A stretch of DNA of 46,113 nt from positions 1 through 46,113 of the forward strand of contig NZ_DAXW01000006.1 of the NCBI RefSeq assembly GCF_002506585.1, given 5' to 3'. The position numbers and the translations under genes were made by a program. The notes below the pieces were generated by a model. That model did no database searches. It worked only from the letters and a program-made list of their open reading frames with translations, and was not told the origin of the DNA. Shown here one piece after another: positions 15,220 through 22,808 of this stretch (position 1 is its first letter; each line of letters begins with the position of its first letter). The DNA is from Methanoculleus sp. UBA430. GTDB taxonomy: Archaea > Halobacteriota > Methanomicrobia > Methanomicrobiales > Methanoculleaceae.

Positions 15220-16151
15220 CCTTCCAGCCTCTCCAGGGTCGCGGCCACCAGGAGCGGCAGGTTGATCGTCGCGTCGCCGTAGACCGTCACGGCGGTCGCC
15301 TCCCGGGTAAGTTTGCCCCACGACCGGGCTTCGTCGAGCGTCGCGCCCGAGAGGCCGCCGAGGTCCGGCCGGTCGCCGGTGAGCTGCACCGCGTAGTCAA
15401 ACCCACTCTCGGTCATCAGTTTGCTCTGCAGGATGTAGTTCTTCGGGACGCCGCCACCGACGAAGAGGGCTCCGGCCCGTTTAGCCTCAAAGCACCTGTC
15501 AAGGAGCCCGGGCATATCGTCGAACGCGCTGACCGTCACCTTGTGCGTCTGCGAAAAGAGCCAGTACTGCAGCCCGATCATCGAGTCCTGGATCGCCGGG
15601 CAGTAGACCGGCACCCCGGCCTTCGCCGCCTCGGCCAGGATCCCGGTCGTGAGCCTGCTGCCGATCCGGTTGAGGAGGCCGGAGATCGAGACCGTCGAGC
15701 CTTCCGGGATGGAGGAGTAGACGTCCTGCATGAACTCTTCGAACCTGATGAACGCTTCGTTCGGGAGGAAGATGTCGTAGATCCGGTTGACTCCCTCCTC
15801 GCAGAGTTCGGTATCTGAAACCTGGCAGGTCCCATGGTAGTGGTGGCAGCCGATCGCCTCGATGGTGTCGTGGGTGAGGTTCGCCCCCGTCGAGACGAGG
15901 ACGTCGATGTGCCCCTGCCTGATGAGGTCGGCGACGATCCCGCCCATGCCGCCGGGCACCATGGCCCCCGAGAGGCCGAAGAACTTCAGGGCCTTCTCGT
16001 CGCGGAGCATCCGCTCGTAGATGTTGACCGCCTGCCAGAGGGAACCCCCGTTGTAGGCGCCGGCTTTCCCGAGTTCGTCGACGAGTTCGCCGACCGTCAT
16101 ACCGGGGCGCACCCGTGCCTGTTGTACCGCATCCCCATATTCGAAGGTCAT
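15216..16151 (-). CDS. dys: deoxyhypusine synthase family protein
   Basis: Transfers the aminobutyl group of spermidine (via NAD) to a lysine of initiation factor aIF5A. The protein has about 311 residues from the preferred ATG at 16151, with the family blocks LSGAMVPGGMGG, VSTGANLTHD and GGGVPKNYI; the lysine of that last block (about residue 237) aligns with the catalytic lysine. HYHGTC after the NAD region is typical. A longer start at 16196 adds 15 residues without support. CTATTATC on the minus strand (about 16204-16197) could be its TATA box with a roughly 24-nt leader. The family includes paralogues with other amine substrates, so activity on aIF5A is inferred. Confidence 0.88.
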   Translation of the reverse strand: MTFEYGDAVQQARVRPGMTVGELVDELGKAGAYNGGSLWQAVNIYERMLRDEKALKFFGLSGAMVPGGMGGIVADLIRQGHIDVLVSTGANLTHDTIEAIGCHHYHGTCQVSDTELCEEGVNRIYDIFLPNEAFIRFEEFMQDVYSSIPEGSTVSISGLLNRIGSRLTTGILAEAAKAGVPVYCPAIQDSMIGLQYWLFSQTHKVTVSAFDDMPGLLDRCFEAKRAGALFVGGGVPKNYILQSKLMTESGFDYAVQLTGDRPDLGGLSGATLDEARSWGKLTREATAVTVYGDATINLPLLVAATLERLEG

Positions 16152-16204
16152 GATAATGTACACCAGTCTCTTACGGGATCGTTGGCGGTCATGCACGATA
16201 ATAG

Positions 16205-16669
16205 ATCGTCTCCTGGAGAGGTCGCCGCGAAACGCTCCCCGGCGTGCCGCCCGAGGAGTATGATCGGGAGACCGGGACGGAAACGAGGCAACCGGTAAAA
16301 AGTGTTGGGTTCTTGCGGGAATCCGGGGATGGACTCCCGCTGTTAGACAGGGGATAACTGGTTATCCGACACGGGATGATCCCGCCTGTCCCGCCGTGTC
16401 GGGAAGTCCGGGTGTGTACCGGAGCGTTCTCTATGAGCGGACTTTCGGGGCCGGAAAACGAAAGGAGCATCCAGAGGGCTTTTTTCGTCTCCGTTCCGTG
16501 CATGTTCGACCGCGAATCCGTACGGCATCCTCTCGGCCCTGGTCGCCCGCGGGTGGCAGCCTTGCGGGCGGACATTGCCGGAATGCGTACTCACCGCTGA
16601 TAGTCGGCACGGGATCACCAGGGATTAGTTAACGCACAAACATTATAAATCTTTTTTTGTAAAGTCTAT
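16205..16669. other. long non-coding gap with palindromes, possible ncRNA
   Basis: About 465 bp without a gene I can support; three frames longer than 70 codons have low-complexity Arg/Pro/His-rich translations. Visible structure: palindrome GGATAAC-TG-GTTATCC at 16352-16367; hairpin CCGACACGG (16366-16374) / CCGTGTCGG (16394-16402) with nested GGGAT-G-ATCCC; a plus-strand terminator-like AGCATCCAGAGGGCTTTTTT near 16469-16488. On the minus strand ATTTATAATG (about 16650-16641) would start transcription near 16619. The right end has a T7 tract after tiaS. Confidence 0.4.
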
Positions 16670-17950
16670 TTATTTTACCTGGCCGGGCTCCCGGCCGCAC
16701 TCCCCGCCCGACCGGAGCACGGCCTCTTCCCACGCAGGGACGCCGCGCACCAGCGGCCGTGCAAGGTGCCGGCGGGCGGTGGGGGGGACCTCATACCAGC
16801 CCGGGCTGATCCGGCGCTCGACCTGCTCGACTTCGGGCTCCCGGCTGCGCTCGCTGCAGACCCGGCACTTGTAGCCTTTCCCCGCCCCGGCACTCGTCAT
16901 CCGCCTCCCGCAGACCGGGCAGAGCGGCGGGTGGATCCGGACGGTGTCCGCAAGGCGGCAGATGCCGATCTTCTCGAGATTGAGGCTTCCCCCCTTGTAA
17001 CTCCCGGCCACGGCCACCCCGTCGCCCGGGACGAGGGCTCGCACCACGTCCCGGAAGCCCTTGGTCGGTTCGTAGGCCATGCACCGGACCTCGCCTTCTT
17101 CGTCCACAAGGGGGAACGAGACGTGGCCGCCGACCCCGGTGACGGCCGGGCCCGCGACCGTCCCCCGCACCAGGTACGAACGGCCTTCCCGGAGTTCTCC
17201 GACCGTCCCCGGGGCCAGGTGGGCGTCTGTCCCCTGGTTGGTGGCATACACCTGCTCGCAGGCAGGCTCCTCCGCGACGACGTACGTGCGGGCTTCCCTG
17301 ACCCACGCCGGGCTCTCCCCCCGGATCCCGAAGAGGACCGGATCGGGCGTGTGGGGCACGCAGACCACCACGTCGTTTGCCCGGTCCACCGTATCCCAGG
17401 TACGGGGGTAGGTCGCCTCCTCGGCGCAAAAGAAACTTGCCCGGTCCACCTGCCGCGGGGCGCCCCACCGCTCCTGCTTCCGGTAGGCGAGCAGTTCGTA
17501 GGTCCGGTCGGGGAGATCGCTTGCAATCGCGGCCGTTGCGCCGATAAGCCCGCGCCGGTTCTTGTAGCCGCGATACCGGGCCCCGACCGACTCCAGCACC
17601 TCGATTGCCTCCTCGACGGTGCAGAACTCCCGGAGCGCCGCGCGGTAGAAGTCCGGCGGCGGCCGGAGGCGGGAGACCGCCACGCCCGGGTTGGTCGCGG
17701 GGGCGTCGAACTCCGCAAGTTCCTCGACGCATGTCGAGGCGAGCCGGAACCCCGTCTCCAGATTCCCCTCGGCCTCGATAGAGACCGCCGCGTTCCCCCG
17801 GGTCTTGTGGATGACGTTCGGATTCAGCCTGATCAGCCGGACATCGAGGATGCGCATACCCACTTGCGCGAGCCGCCGCACCAGGACCGCCCCGATATAG
17901 GTAGTGCACATCCCCGCGGGGGAATCCGTATCATCGATCCCGATCCACAT
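16670..17950 (-). CDS. tiaS: tRNA(Ile2) 2-agmatinylcytidine synthetase
   Basis: Attaches agmatine to cytidine 34 of tRNA-Ile2 using ATP, so that the archaeal tRNA reads AUA and not AUG; an essential archaea-specific enzyme. The 426-residue protein has the expected N-terminus MWIGIDDTDSPAGMCTTY, an internal kinase-like domain, an OB-fold segment near 240-330, and a C-terminal zinc ribbon (CPVCG near 343 and CRVC near 361). The ATG at 17950 fits a minus-strand TATA element (CGATATAGCC, 17984-17975), implying a leaderless mRNA. It is divergent from the HTH gene at 17998 with interleaved promoters. Confidence 0.96.
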   Translation of the reverse strand: MWIGIDDTDSPAGMCTTYIGAVLVRRLAQVGMRILDVRLIRLNPNVIHKTRGNAAVSIEAEGNLETGFRLASTCVEELAEFDAPATNPGVAVSRLRPPPDFYRAALREFCTVEEAIEVLESVGARYRGYKNRRGLIGATAAIASDLPDRTYELLAYRKQERWGAPRQVDRASFFCAEEATYPRTWDTVDRANDVVVCVPHTPDPVLFGIRGESPAWVREARTYVVAEEPACEQVYATNQGTDAHLAPGTVGELREGRSYLVRGTVAGPAVTGVGGHVSFPLVDEEGEVRCMAYEPTKGFRDVVRALVPGDGVAVAGSYKGGSLNLEKIGICRLADTVRIHPPLCPVCGRRMTSAGAGKGYKCRVCSERSREPEVEQVERRISPGWYEVPPTARRHLARPLVRGVPAWEEAVLRSGGECGREPGQVK

Positions 17951-17997
17951 GAACCTATATTTTATATGTTCTCCGGCTATATCGATTCTTACGGGTT
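17951..17997. promoter_or_regulatory. interleaved divergent promoters of tiaS and HTH gene
   Basis: TTTATATG (17961-17968, plus) predicts a start near 17990 for the HTH gene; CGATATAGCC (17984-17975, minus) predicts a start near 17953 for tiaS. Each TATA box lies inside the other's initially transcribed stretch, so only one polymerase is likely to initiate at a time. Confidence 0.5.
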
Positions 17998-18912
17998 ATG
18001 ACACAGGATCGCCTCCCCCAGATGGTCATCAGCATCATGCTCCTTGCAGGCTTCGACGTCTCGGAGCGATGCAACATCCGTCCGCGGAGCTTCGACCTTA
18101 TCGCGAAGAAAAGCGACACCCTCGTCATCATCAAGGTTGCTCCCCACATCGACGGCGTGAGCGCCGATATCGCCCGCGACCTCAACCTGATCGCCCGGCA
18201 CCTCCAGGCCACCCCGCTCATCGTCGGAGAGCGGGCGCGCGATACGGAACTGGAGCGGGGGGTCGTCTACATCCGCTACGGCCTCTTCGCCCTCAGCCCC
18301 GAGACGCTCTACGACTACTTCGCGGAAGGGCTCTCACCGATGGTCTACGCCTCACCGGGCGGCCTCTACGTGAAGATCAAGGGCGACCTCCTGCGGGAGG
18401 TCCGGGAGCGCTCCCGGATGTCGCTCGGCGACCTCGCGTCGCACCTCGGGGTCTCCCGCCGGACGATCAGCAAGTACGAGAGCGGTATGGGGACCACGCT
18501 TGATATCGCCATCCGGCTTGAGGAACTCTTCAGCGCCCAGCTCGTCGAGACGATCGAACTCGTCGATTACCGTTCCCCGGAGCCCGAGGGGCCTCCCGAA
18601 TCCGCGACCGGCGATGTCCTCGTCGATCTCGAGCGCATGGGAATGGAGATCCACGCCATGCGGCAGGCCCCGTTCCAGGCTCTGGCGCTCTTTGAGAAGC
18701 ATACGATCCTGACGGCATACGGCACCTCCCAGAAGGTCGTCAAGCGCGCCTCCCTCATCGGCAACATATCCCAGATCACGAAGACGTTTGCCATGTGCGT
18801 CGTCACGGATTACAAAAAGCAGAAAAAGATCGGCAAAACCCTCCTTATCGGCGAAAAGCATCTTCACACCCTCGAAGACGGCTCAGAACTCATAGATATG
18901 ATAAACGAGTGA
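17998..18912 (+). CDS. archaeal HTH-type transcriptional regulator (COG1395-like)
   Basis: A 304-residue protein of the archaeal family named putative HTH-type transcriptional regulatory protein. The N-terminal 1-120 resembles a nuclease-like fold without obvious catalytic motif (FDLIAKKSDTLVIIKV). An XRE helix-turn-helix occupies about 125-180 (LGDLASHLGVSRRTISKYES), and the C-terminal domain (200-304) is conserved but unassigned. Target genes are unknown; the thermosome promoter lies only 57 bp downstream, and tiaS shares its promoter region. The ATG at 17998 is preceded by a TATA box at 17961-17968 and an approximately 8-nt leader. Confidence 0.87.
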   Translation: MTQDRLPQMVISIMLLAGFDVSERCNIRPRSFDLIAKKSDTLVIIKVAPHIDGVSADIARDLNLIARHLQATPLIVGERARDTELERGVVYIRYGLFALSPETLYDYFAEGLSPMVYASPGGLYVKIKGDLLREVRERSRMSLGDLASHLGVSRRTISKYESGMGTTLDIAIRLEELFSAQLVETIELVDYRSPEPEGPPESATGDVLVDLERMGMEIHAMRQAPFQALALFEKHTILTAYGTSQKVVKRASLIGNISQITKTFAMCVVTDYKKQKKIGKTLLIGEKHLHTLEDGSELIDMINE

Positions 18913-18932
18913 GTAGTTTTATATAGAACTAC
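18913..18932 (+). promoter_or_regulatory. thermosome promoter with dyad around TATA
   Basis: TTATATAG (18919-18926) is exactly enclosed by the inverted repeat GTAGTT (18913-18918) / AACTAC (18927-18932). Transcription should start near 18949, giving a roughly 20-nt leader before the ATG at 18970. The dyad would let a dimeric repressor block TBP, consistent with heat-regulated chaperonin control. Confidence 0.55.
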
Positions 18933-18969
18933 AAACCTACCTTTCTATCGCTTAACAACGGTGATACCT

Positions 18970-20631
18970 ATGTCAAGTCTTGGAGGACAACCAATCCTTA
19001 TTCTGAAAGAGGGTAGCCAGCGTACCCGCGGTCGTGACGCTCAGTCAGGCAACATTGCTGCCGCAAAGGCCGTCGCAAGTGCCGTAAGGACAACGCTCGG
19101 CCCCAAGGGCATGGACAAGATGCTTGTCGACACCATCGGCGACGTCGTCATCACGAACGACGGCGTAACAATCCTGAAAGAGATGGATATCGAGCACCCT
19201 GCCGCAAAGATGATGGTCGAGATCGCAAAGACCCAGGACGATGAGGTCGGCGACGGTACCACGACGGCTGTCGTGATCGCAGGCGAACTCCTGAAGCGTG
19301 CCGAGGACCTCCTCGACCAGGACGTGCACCCCACGGTCATCGCCCACGGCTACCGGACCGCTGCCGATAAGGCGCAGGATATCCTCGACGAGATCGCCAT
19401 CGACGTCAGGCCCGACGACATGGTGCTGCTCCGGAAGATCGCCGACACCGCCATGACCGGCAAGGGCGCCGAGGCCGCAAAGGAGAAACTCACGGAGCTC
19501 GTCGTCAAGGCAATCACGATGGTCGCGGACGCCGACGGCGCCGTCGACACCGAGTTCGTGAAGGTCGAGAAGAAGGTCGGCGGGTCCATCGAGGACTCCG
19601 AGATCGTCGAAGGCATGCTCATCGACAAGGAGCGTGTGCACCCCGCGATGCCCCGTGTCGTGAACGACGCGAAGATCCTGCTCTTAAACGCCGCCGTCGA
19701 GTTCAAGAAGACCGAGGTCGACGCCGAGATCAGCATCACGAGCCCCGACCAGCTCCAGATGTTCCTCGATGAAGAGGAGCGGATGATCAAGGGCATCGTC
19801 GACAAGATCGTCGCCTCCGGCGCCAACGTCCTCTTCTGCCAGAAGGGTATCGACGACATCGCCCAGCACTACCTCGCCAAGGCCGGTATCTTTGCCGTCC
19901 GGCGTGTCAAGAAGAGCGACATGGAGAAACTCGCCCGCGCCACCGGTGCGGCTGTCGTCAGCTCCATCGACGCCATCGCCGCCGAGGAGCTCGGCAAGGC
20001 AGGCAACGTCGAGGAGAAGAAGATCTCCGGCGAGGAGATGATCTTCGTCACCGAGTGCGACAATCCCAAGGCGGTCTCGATCATCATTCGCGGCGGCACC
20101 GAGCACGTTGTCGACGAGCTCGACCGCGCGATGGAAGACGCTCTCCGGGTCGTCAGCGTTGCCGTCGAGGACAAGAAGTTCGTCGCCGGCGGCGGTGCGC
20201 CCGAGATCGAGCTCTCGCTCCGGCTCCGGGAATACGCCGCAACCGTCGGCGGACGCGCCCAGCTCGCCATCGAGGCGTTCGCAAACGCGCTCGAGATCAT
20301 CCCCAGAACGCTTGCCGAGAACGCAGGTCTCGACCCGATCGACATGCTCGTCGCACTCCGTGCATCCCACGAGAAGGGCGGCAAGAATGCGAAGTACATG
20401 GGACTTGACGTCTTCAACGCCGTCTCCGGTGATATGCTCAAGGCCGGTGTCGTCGAGCCCCTGCGGGTGAAGACCCAGGCGGTCTCCAGCGCCGCCGAGG
20501 CTGCTATCATGATCCTCCGGATCGACGACGTCATCGCCGCATCCAAGTCCGCCGCTCCTGCAGGCGGTCCGGGCATAGACGAGATGGGCGGCATGGGTGG
20601 CATGGGCGGCATGGGCATGCCCCCGATGTAA
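18970..20631 (+). CDS. thermosome subunit (group II chaperonin)
   Basis: An ATP-driven protein-folding chamber subunit of 553 residues. Hallmarks: GRDAQSGNIAAAKAVA, TLGPKGMDKML, the nucleotide loop VGDGTTTAVV, the hydrolysis-associated VAGGGAPEIE late in the protein, and a C-terminal tail of repeated GGM ending MPPM, which projects into the cavity. The frame begins at a GTG (18961), but the ATG at 18970 (MSSLGGQPILILKEGSQR) is the family start. Transcribed from its own promoter with a dyad-flanked TATA and followed by a good terminator. Confidence 0.97.
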   Translation: MSSLGGQPILILKEGSQRTRGRDAQSGNIAAAKAVASAVRTTLGPKGMDKMLVDTIGDVVITNDGVTILKEMDIEHPAAKMMVEIAKTQDDEVGDGTTTAVVIAGELLKRAEDLLDQDVHPTVIAHGYRTAADKAQDILDEIAIDVRPDDMVLLRKIADTAMTGKGAEAAKEKLTELVVKAITMVADADGAVDTEFVKVEKKVGGSIEDSEIVEGMLIDKERVHPAMPRVVNDAKILLLNAAVEFKKTEVDAEISITSPDQLQMFLDEEERMIKGIVDKIVASGANVLFCQKGIDDIAQHYLAKAGIFAVRRVKKSDMEKLARATGAAVVSSIDAIAAEELGKAGNVEEKKISGEEMIFVTECDNPKAVSIIIRGGTEHVVDELDRAMEDALRVVSVAVEDKKFVAGGGAPEIELSLRLREYAATVGGRAQLAIEAFANALEIIPRTLAENAGLDPIDMLVALRASHEKGGKNAKYMGLDVFNAVSGDMLKAGVVEPLRVKTQAVSSAAEAAIMILRIDDVIAASKSAAPAGGPGIDEMGGMGGMGGMGMPPM

Positions 20632-20660
20632 GATCACCGTACCGTCCCACGATATCATCC

Positions 20661-20695
20661 GGGACCGTGATCCACGGCCCCGGCACTCTCTTTTT
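20661..20695 (+). terminator. terminator after the thermosome gene
   Basis: Stem GGGACCGTG (20661-20669) / CACGGCCCC (20673-20681) with one mismatch and a 3-nt loop, then pyrimidine tract CTCTCTTTTT to 20695. The following 20696-20830 shows nothing else; a TATA-like AAATATTT near 20832 may serve the kinases. Confidence 0.65.
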
Positions 20696-20891
20696 CCCAT
20701 GATACGGCCCTCGTGCAACGTGCAGGCGTCCGCAGGGGTATCTCGCGCAACCGTGCGATCTTGACGCTGATTGGTCCGCTGTGAGATCCTGGTTTCCTGA
20801 ACCGGGATTTCCGTGCAAAGATCGGTCATGCTAAATATTTCCGAGGGATACCCTCTTTTAAGATTGTTCCAGCCCGACAGGAAGCAGAGGC

Positions 20892-20915
20892 ATGAAGAGC
20901 GGAGACGATGACTGA
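20892..20915 (+). CDS. seven-codon upstream ORF before the first kinase
   Basis: ATG AAG AGC GGA GAC GAT GAC TGA encodes MKSGDDD and its stop directly abuts the kinase ATG at 20916. GCAGAGG just upstream is a possible ribosome binding site. Termination of this mini-ORF would deliver ribosomes to the kinase start. It may also be chance; the kinase has its own GCGGAG at 20899-20903. Confidence 0.3.
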   Translation: MKSGDDD

Positions 20916-22808
20916 ATGGCAGAAAAGAGGCCGGATCGGCATTCTTTCCCCTTCATGCTCTACCTCCTGCTCGCGATCCTGCTCGCGATGGCCCCCCTCA
21001 TCTGTCTGATCTCGCTCGTAGACTCTGTCGGGGTTCGCCAGGAACTGGAGACACACACCCGGGAGTTCCGGAACCAGACCGAGTCCGGTGTCACTCTCTC
21101 GATCCTCCTGGTGGATACGGGGCTGAAACTCTTCGACAACACCTTAAACCACGAGATGGCGGAGGGATGCGGTCCGGTCCTCGCCGAATACGAACGGGCG
21201 GGACGTGACCCGGCAGAGATGGACCTCCTCCGGGTCAGGGAGGAACTCGGCGGCAGGATGGATATCTATGTCGTCAACGCAAACGGGGTCATCGAGTACA
21301 CCACCTACGCTCCTGATCTCGGCCTCGACTTCCGCGAGATCCCCTCCTTTTACGACCGGATAACGGAACTCCGGCTCGGTGACGCTTTCGCGGCCGACAG
21401 GGTCGTCACCGGGATTGCCGCCGGCGAACTCCGGAAGTACGCGTATATGCCCTCGCCCGATCACCGCTGCCTCTTCGAGCTCGGCCTCGTGGAATCCGAG
21501 TTCTGCGAGTATCGCACGGCGTTGAACTACGGGGATACTGTCCGGGAACTGGTGAACCTGAACCCGGAGATCCTGGGGATCCGGATATTCAACTGCCTGG
21601 GCGAGCGGATCACGGGTGAAGCGCATCCCGACGACGACCGGCGGCTGCCCCTGGTCCGGCAGGCATACCGGGAGAGGACCACGCTTGAAGCCGAGAACGC
21701 CACCGCAGGCGAACTGACCCGGTACCTCTTCGTCGATCTGACGGACAGCGGTGCCGCGTCGGATATGAGCATGGTCGTCGAGCTGACCTACACCACGAAG
21801 GCCGCAGAGGAGAAGATCGCGGGTCTGCTTGCCCGGCAGGTCGGGATTCTGCTTATCGGGTTTGCCCTCATCGGCTGCCTCTCTGCCGTTGCCGTATTCA
21901 TCCTGACGCGGCCGGTGCGCAGCCTCGTCGAGGACGTCGATGCCGTCGCCGGCGGCGACCTTTCCCACCCTATCCGGGTGGGCGGGAGCGAGGAGTTCGT
22001 ACATCTCGGCGAGAGCATCAATGCCATGGTCGCTTCCCTCAAGGAGACGATGCAGAGGCTCCGGGAATCGGAGGAGGAGATCATCCGGCACAGCCACACC
22101 CTTGAAGAGCAGGTCCGGGAACGGACGGCCGACCTGGAGGATTCCAACCGCATGGCGACCTTCTTCCTCGACATCATGCGGCACGACATCAACAACGCCA
22201 ACAACGTTGCAAACCTCTACTCCGACCTCCTTGCCGCCGAGCTTGAGGGGCAGCCCGAAGCCGAGTACCTCCGAAAGGCAAAGATCGGGCTCGCAAAGAG
22301 TATGGAGATCGTCCGGAACGTCAACACCATCCAGCATATCCAGGGCGGCCTGCCGTCGCCGGCCCCGGTCGCCCTCGACCGGGTCATCCGGCGCGAGATC
22401 GAGCATGCTCCCGGCTCGAGGATCACCTATCAGGGCAACACAGCCGTTGCCCTCGCCGACGACCTTCTCTCTGAGGTCTTCGCGAACCTCATCGGCAACG
22501 CCGTGAAGCACGGCGGCCCCGCAGTCGAGATCATCATCCGGGTTGAGGACGAGGGCGAGTTCGTCCGGGTCTCGGTCGAAGACAACGGGCCGGGGATCCC
22601 GGATGCCGAGAAGCCCCGGCTCTTCGACCGGCTGCAACGGGGCACGCACCGTGCGGCCGGGACGGGCCTCGGCCTCCACATCTGCCGGATGCTTGTCGAG
22701 CGTTACGGGGGGACGATCCGGGCGGAGGACCGGGTCGCAGGCCGTCCGGACCTGGGCGCGGCGATCCGGTTCACGCTCAGGAAGGCCGGGGCAGGAGACG
22801 GGCCATGA
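20916..22808 (+). CDS. membrane sensor histidine kinase 1 (Cache-like, HAMP, HATPase)
   Basis: A 630-residue sensor kinase. One membrane helix at about 13-33, an extracytoplasmic sensor (about 40-300) with a Cache/PAS-like core (DIYVVNANGVIEYTT then YAPDLGLDFRE), a second helix at 308-330, HAMP at 331-385, a coiled coil, and a kinase core. The phospho-acceptor is His423 in DIMRHDINNANN; N-box ANLIGNAVKHGG (523-534), G1 VEDNGPGIPD (554-563), G2 GTGLGLHI (582-589). The H-box style HDINN is typical of methanogen kinases. No receiver domain is fused and no response regulator adjoins. The stop overlaps the second kinase start by 4 bp (ATGA). Signal unknown. Confidence 0.9.
   Translation: MAEKRPDRHSFPFMLYLLLAILLAMAPLICLISLVDSVGVRQELETHTREFRNQTESGVTLSILLVDTGLKLFDNTLNHEMAEGCGPVLAEYERAGRDPAEMDLLRVREELGGRMDIYVVNANGVIEYTTYAPDLGLDFREIPSFYDRITELRLGDAFAADRVVTGIAAGELRKYAYMPSPDHRCLFELGLVESEFCEYRTALNYGDTVRELVNLNPEILGIRIFNCLGERITGEAHPDDDRRLPLVRQAYRERTTLEAENATAGELTRYLFVDLTDSGAASDMSMVVELTYTTKAAEEKIAGLLARQVGILLIGFALIGCLSAVAVFILTRPVRSLVEDVDAVAGGDLSHPIRVGGSEEFVHLGESINAMVASLKETMQRLRESEEEIIRHSHTLEEQVRERTADLEDSNRMATFFLDIMRHDINNANNVANLYSDLLAAELEGQPEAEYLRKAKIGLAKSMEIVRNVNTIQHIQGGLPSPAPVALDRVIRREIEHAPGSRITYQGNTAVALADDLLSEVFANLIGNAVKHGGPAVEIIIRVEDEGEFVRVSVEDNGPGIPDAEKPRLFDRLQRGTHRAAGTGLGLHICRMLVERYGGTIRAEDRVAGRPDLGAAIRFTLRKAGAGDGP

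Noticed and set aside
16343..16618. Leaderless 91-codon GTG-start gene on the minus strand
   Set aside because: Although a TATA-like element is suitably spaced, the translation is Arg/His/Pro-rich without hydrophobic core or family resemblance; a non-coding RNA is the more likely reading.
16205..16669. tRNA or other stable RNA gene
   Set aside because: I looked for T-arm signatures and acceptor pairing here and in other gaps and found none that fold as tRNA.
18961..18969. GTG start for the thermosome
   Set aside because: Adds only MIP before the canonical N-terminus; the ATG at 18970 matches the family and leader length.
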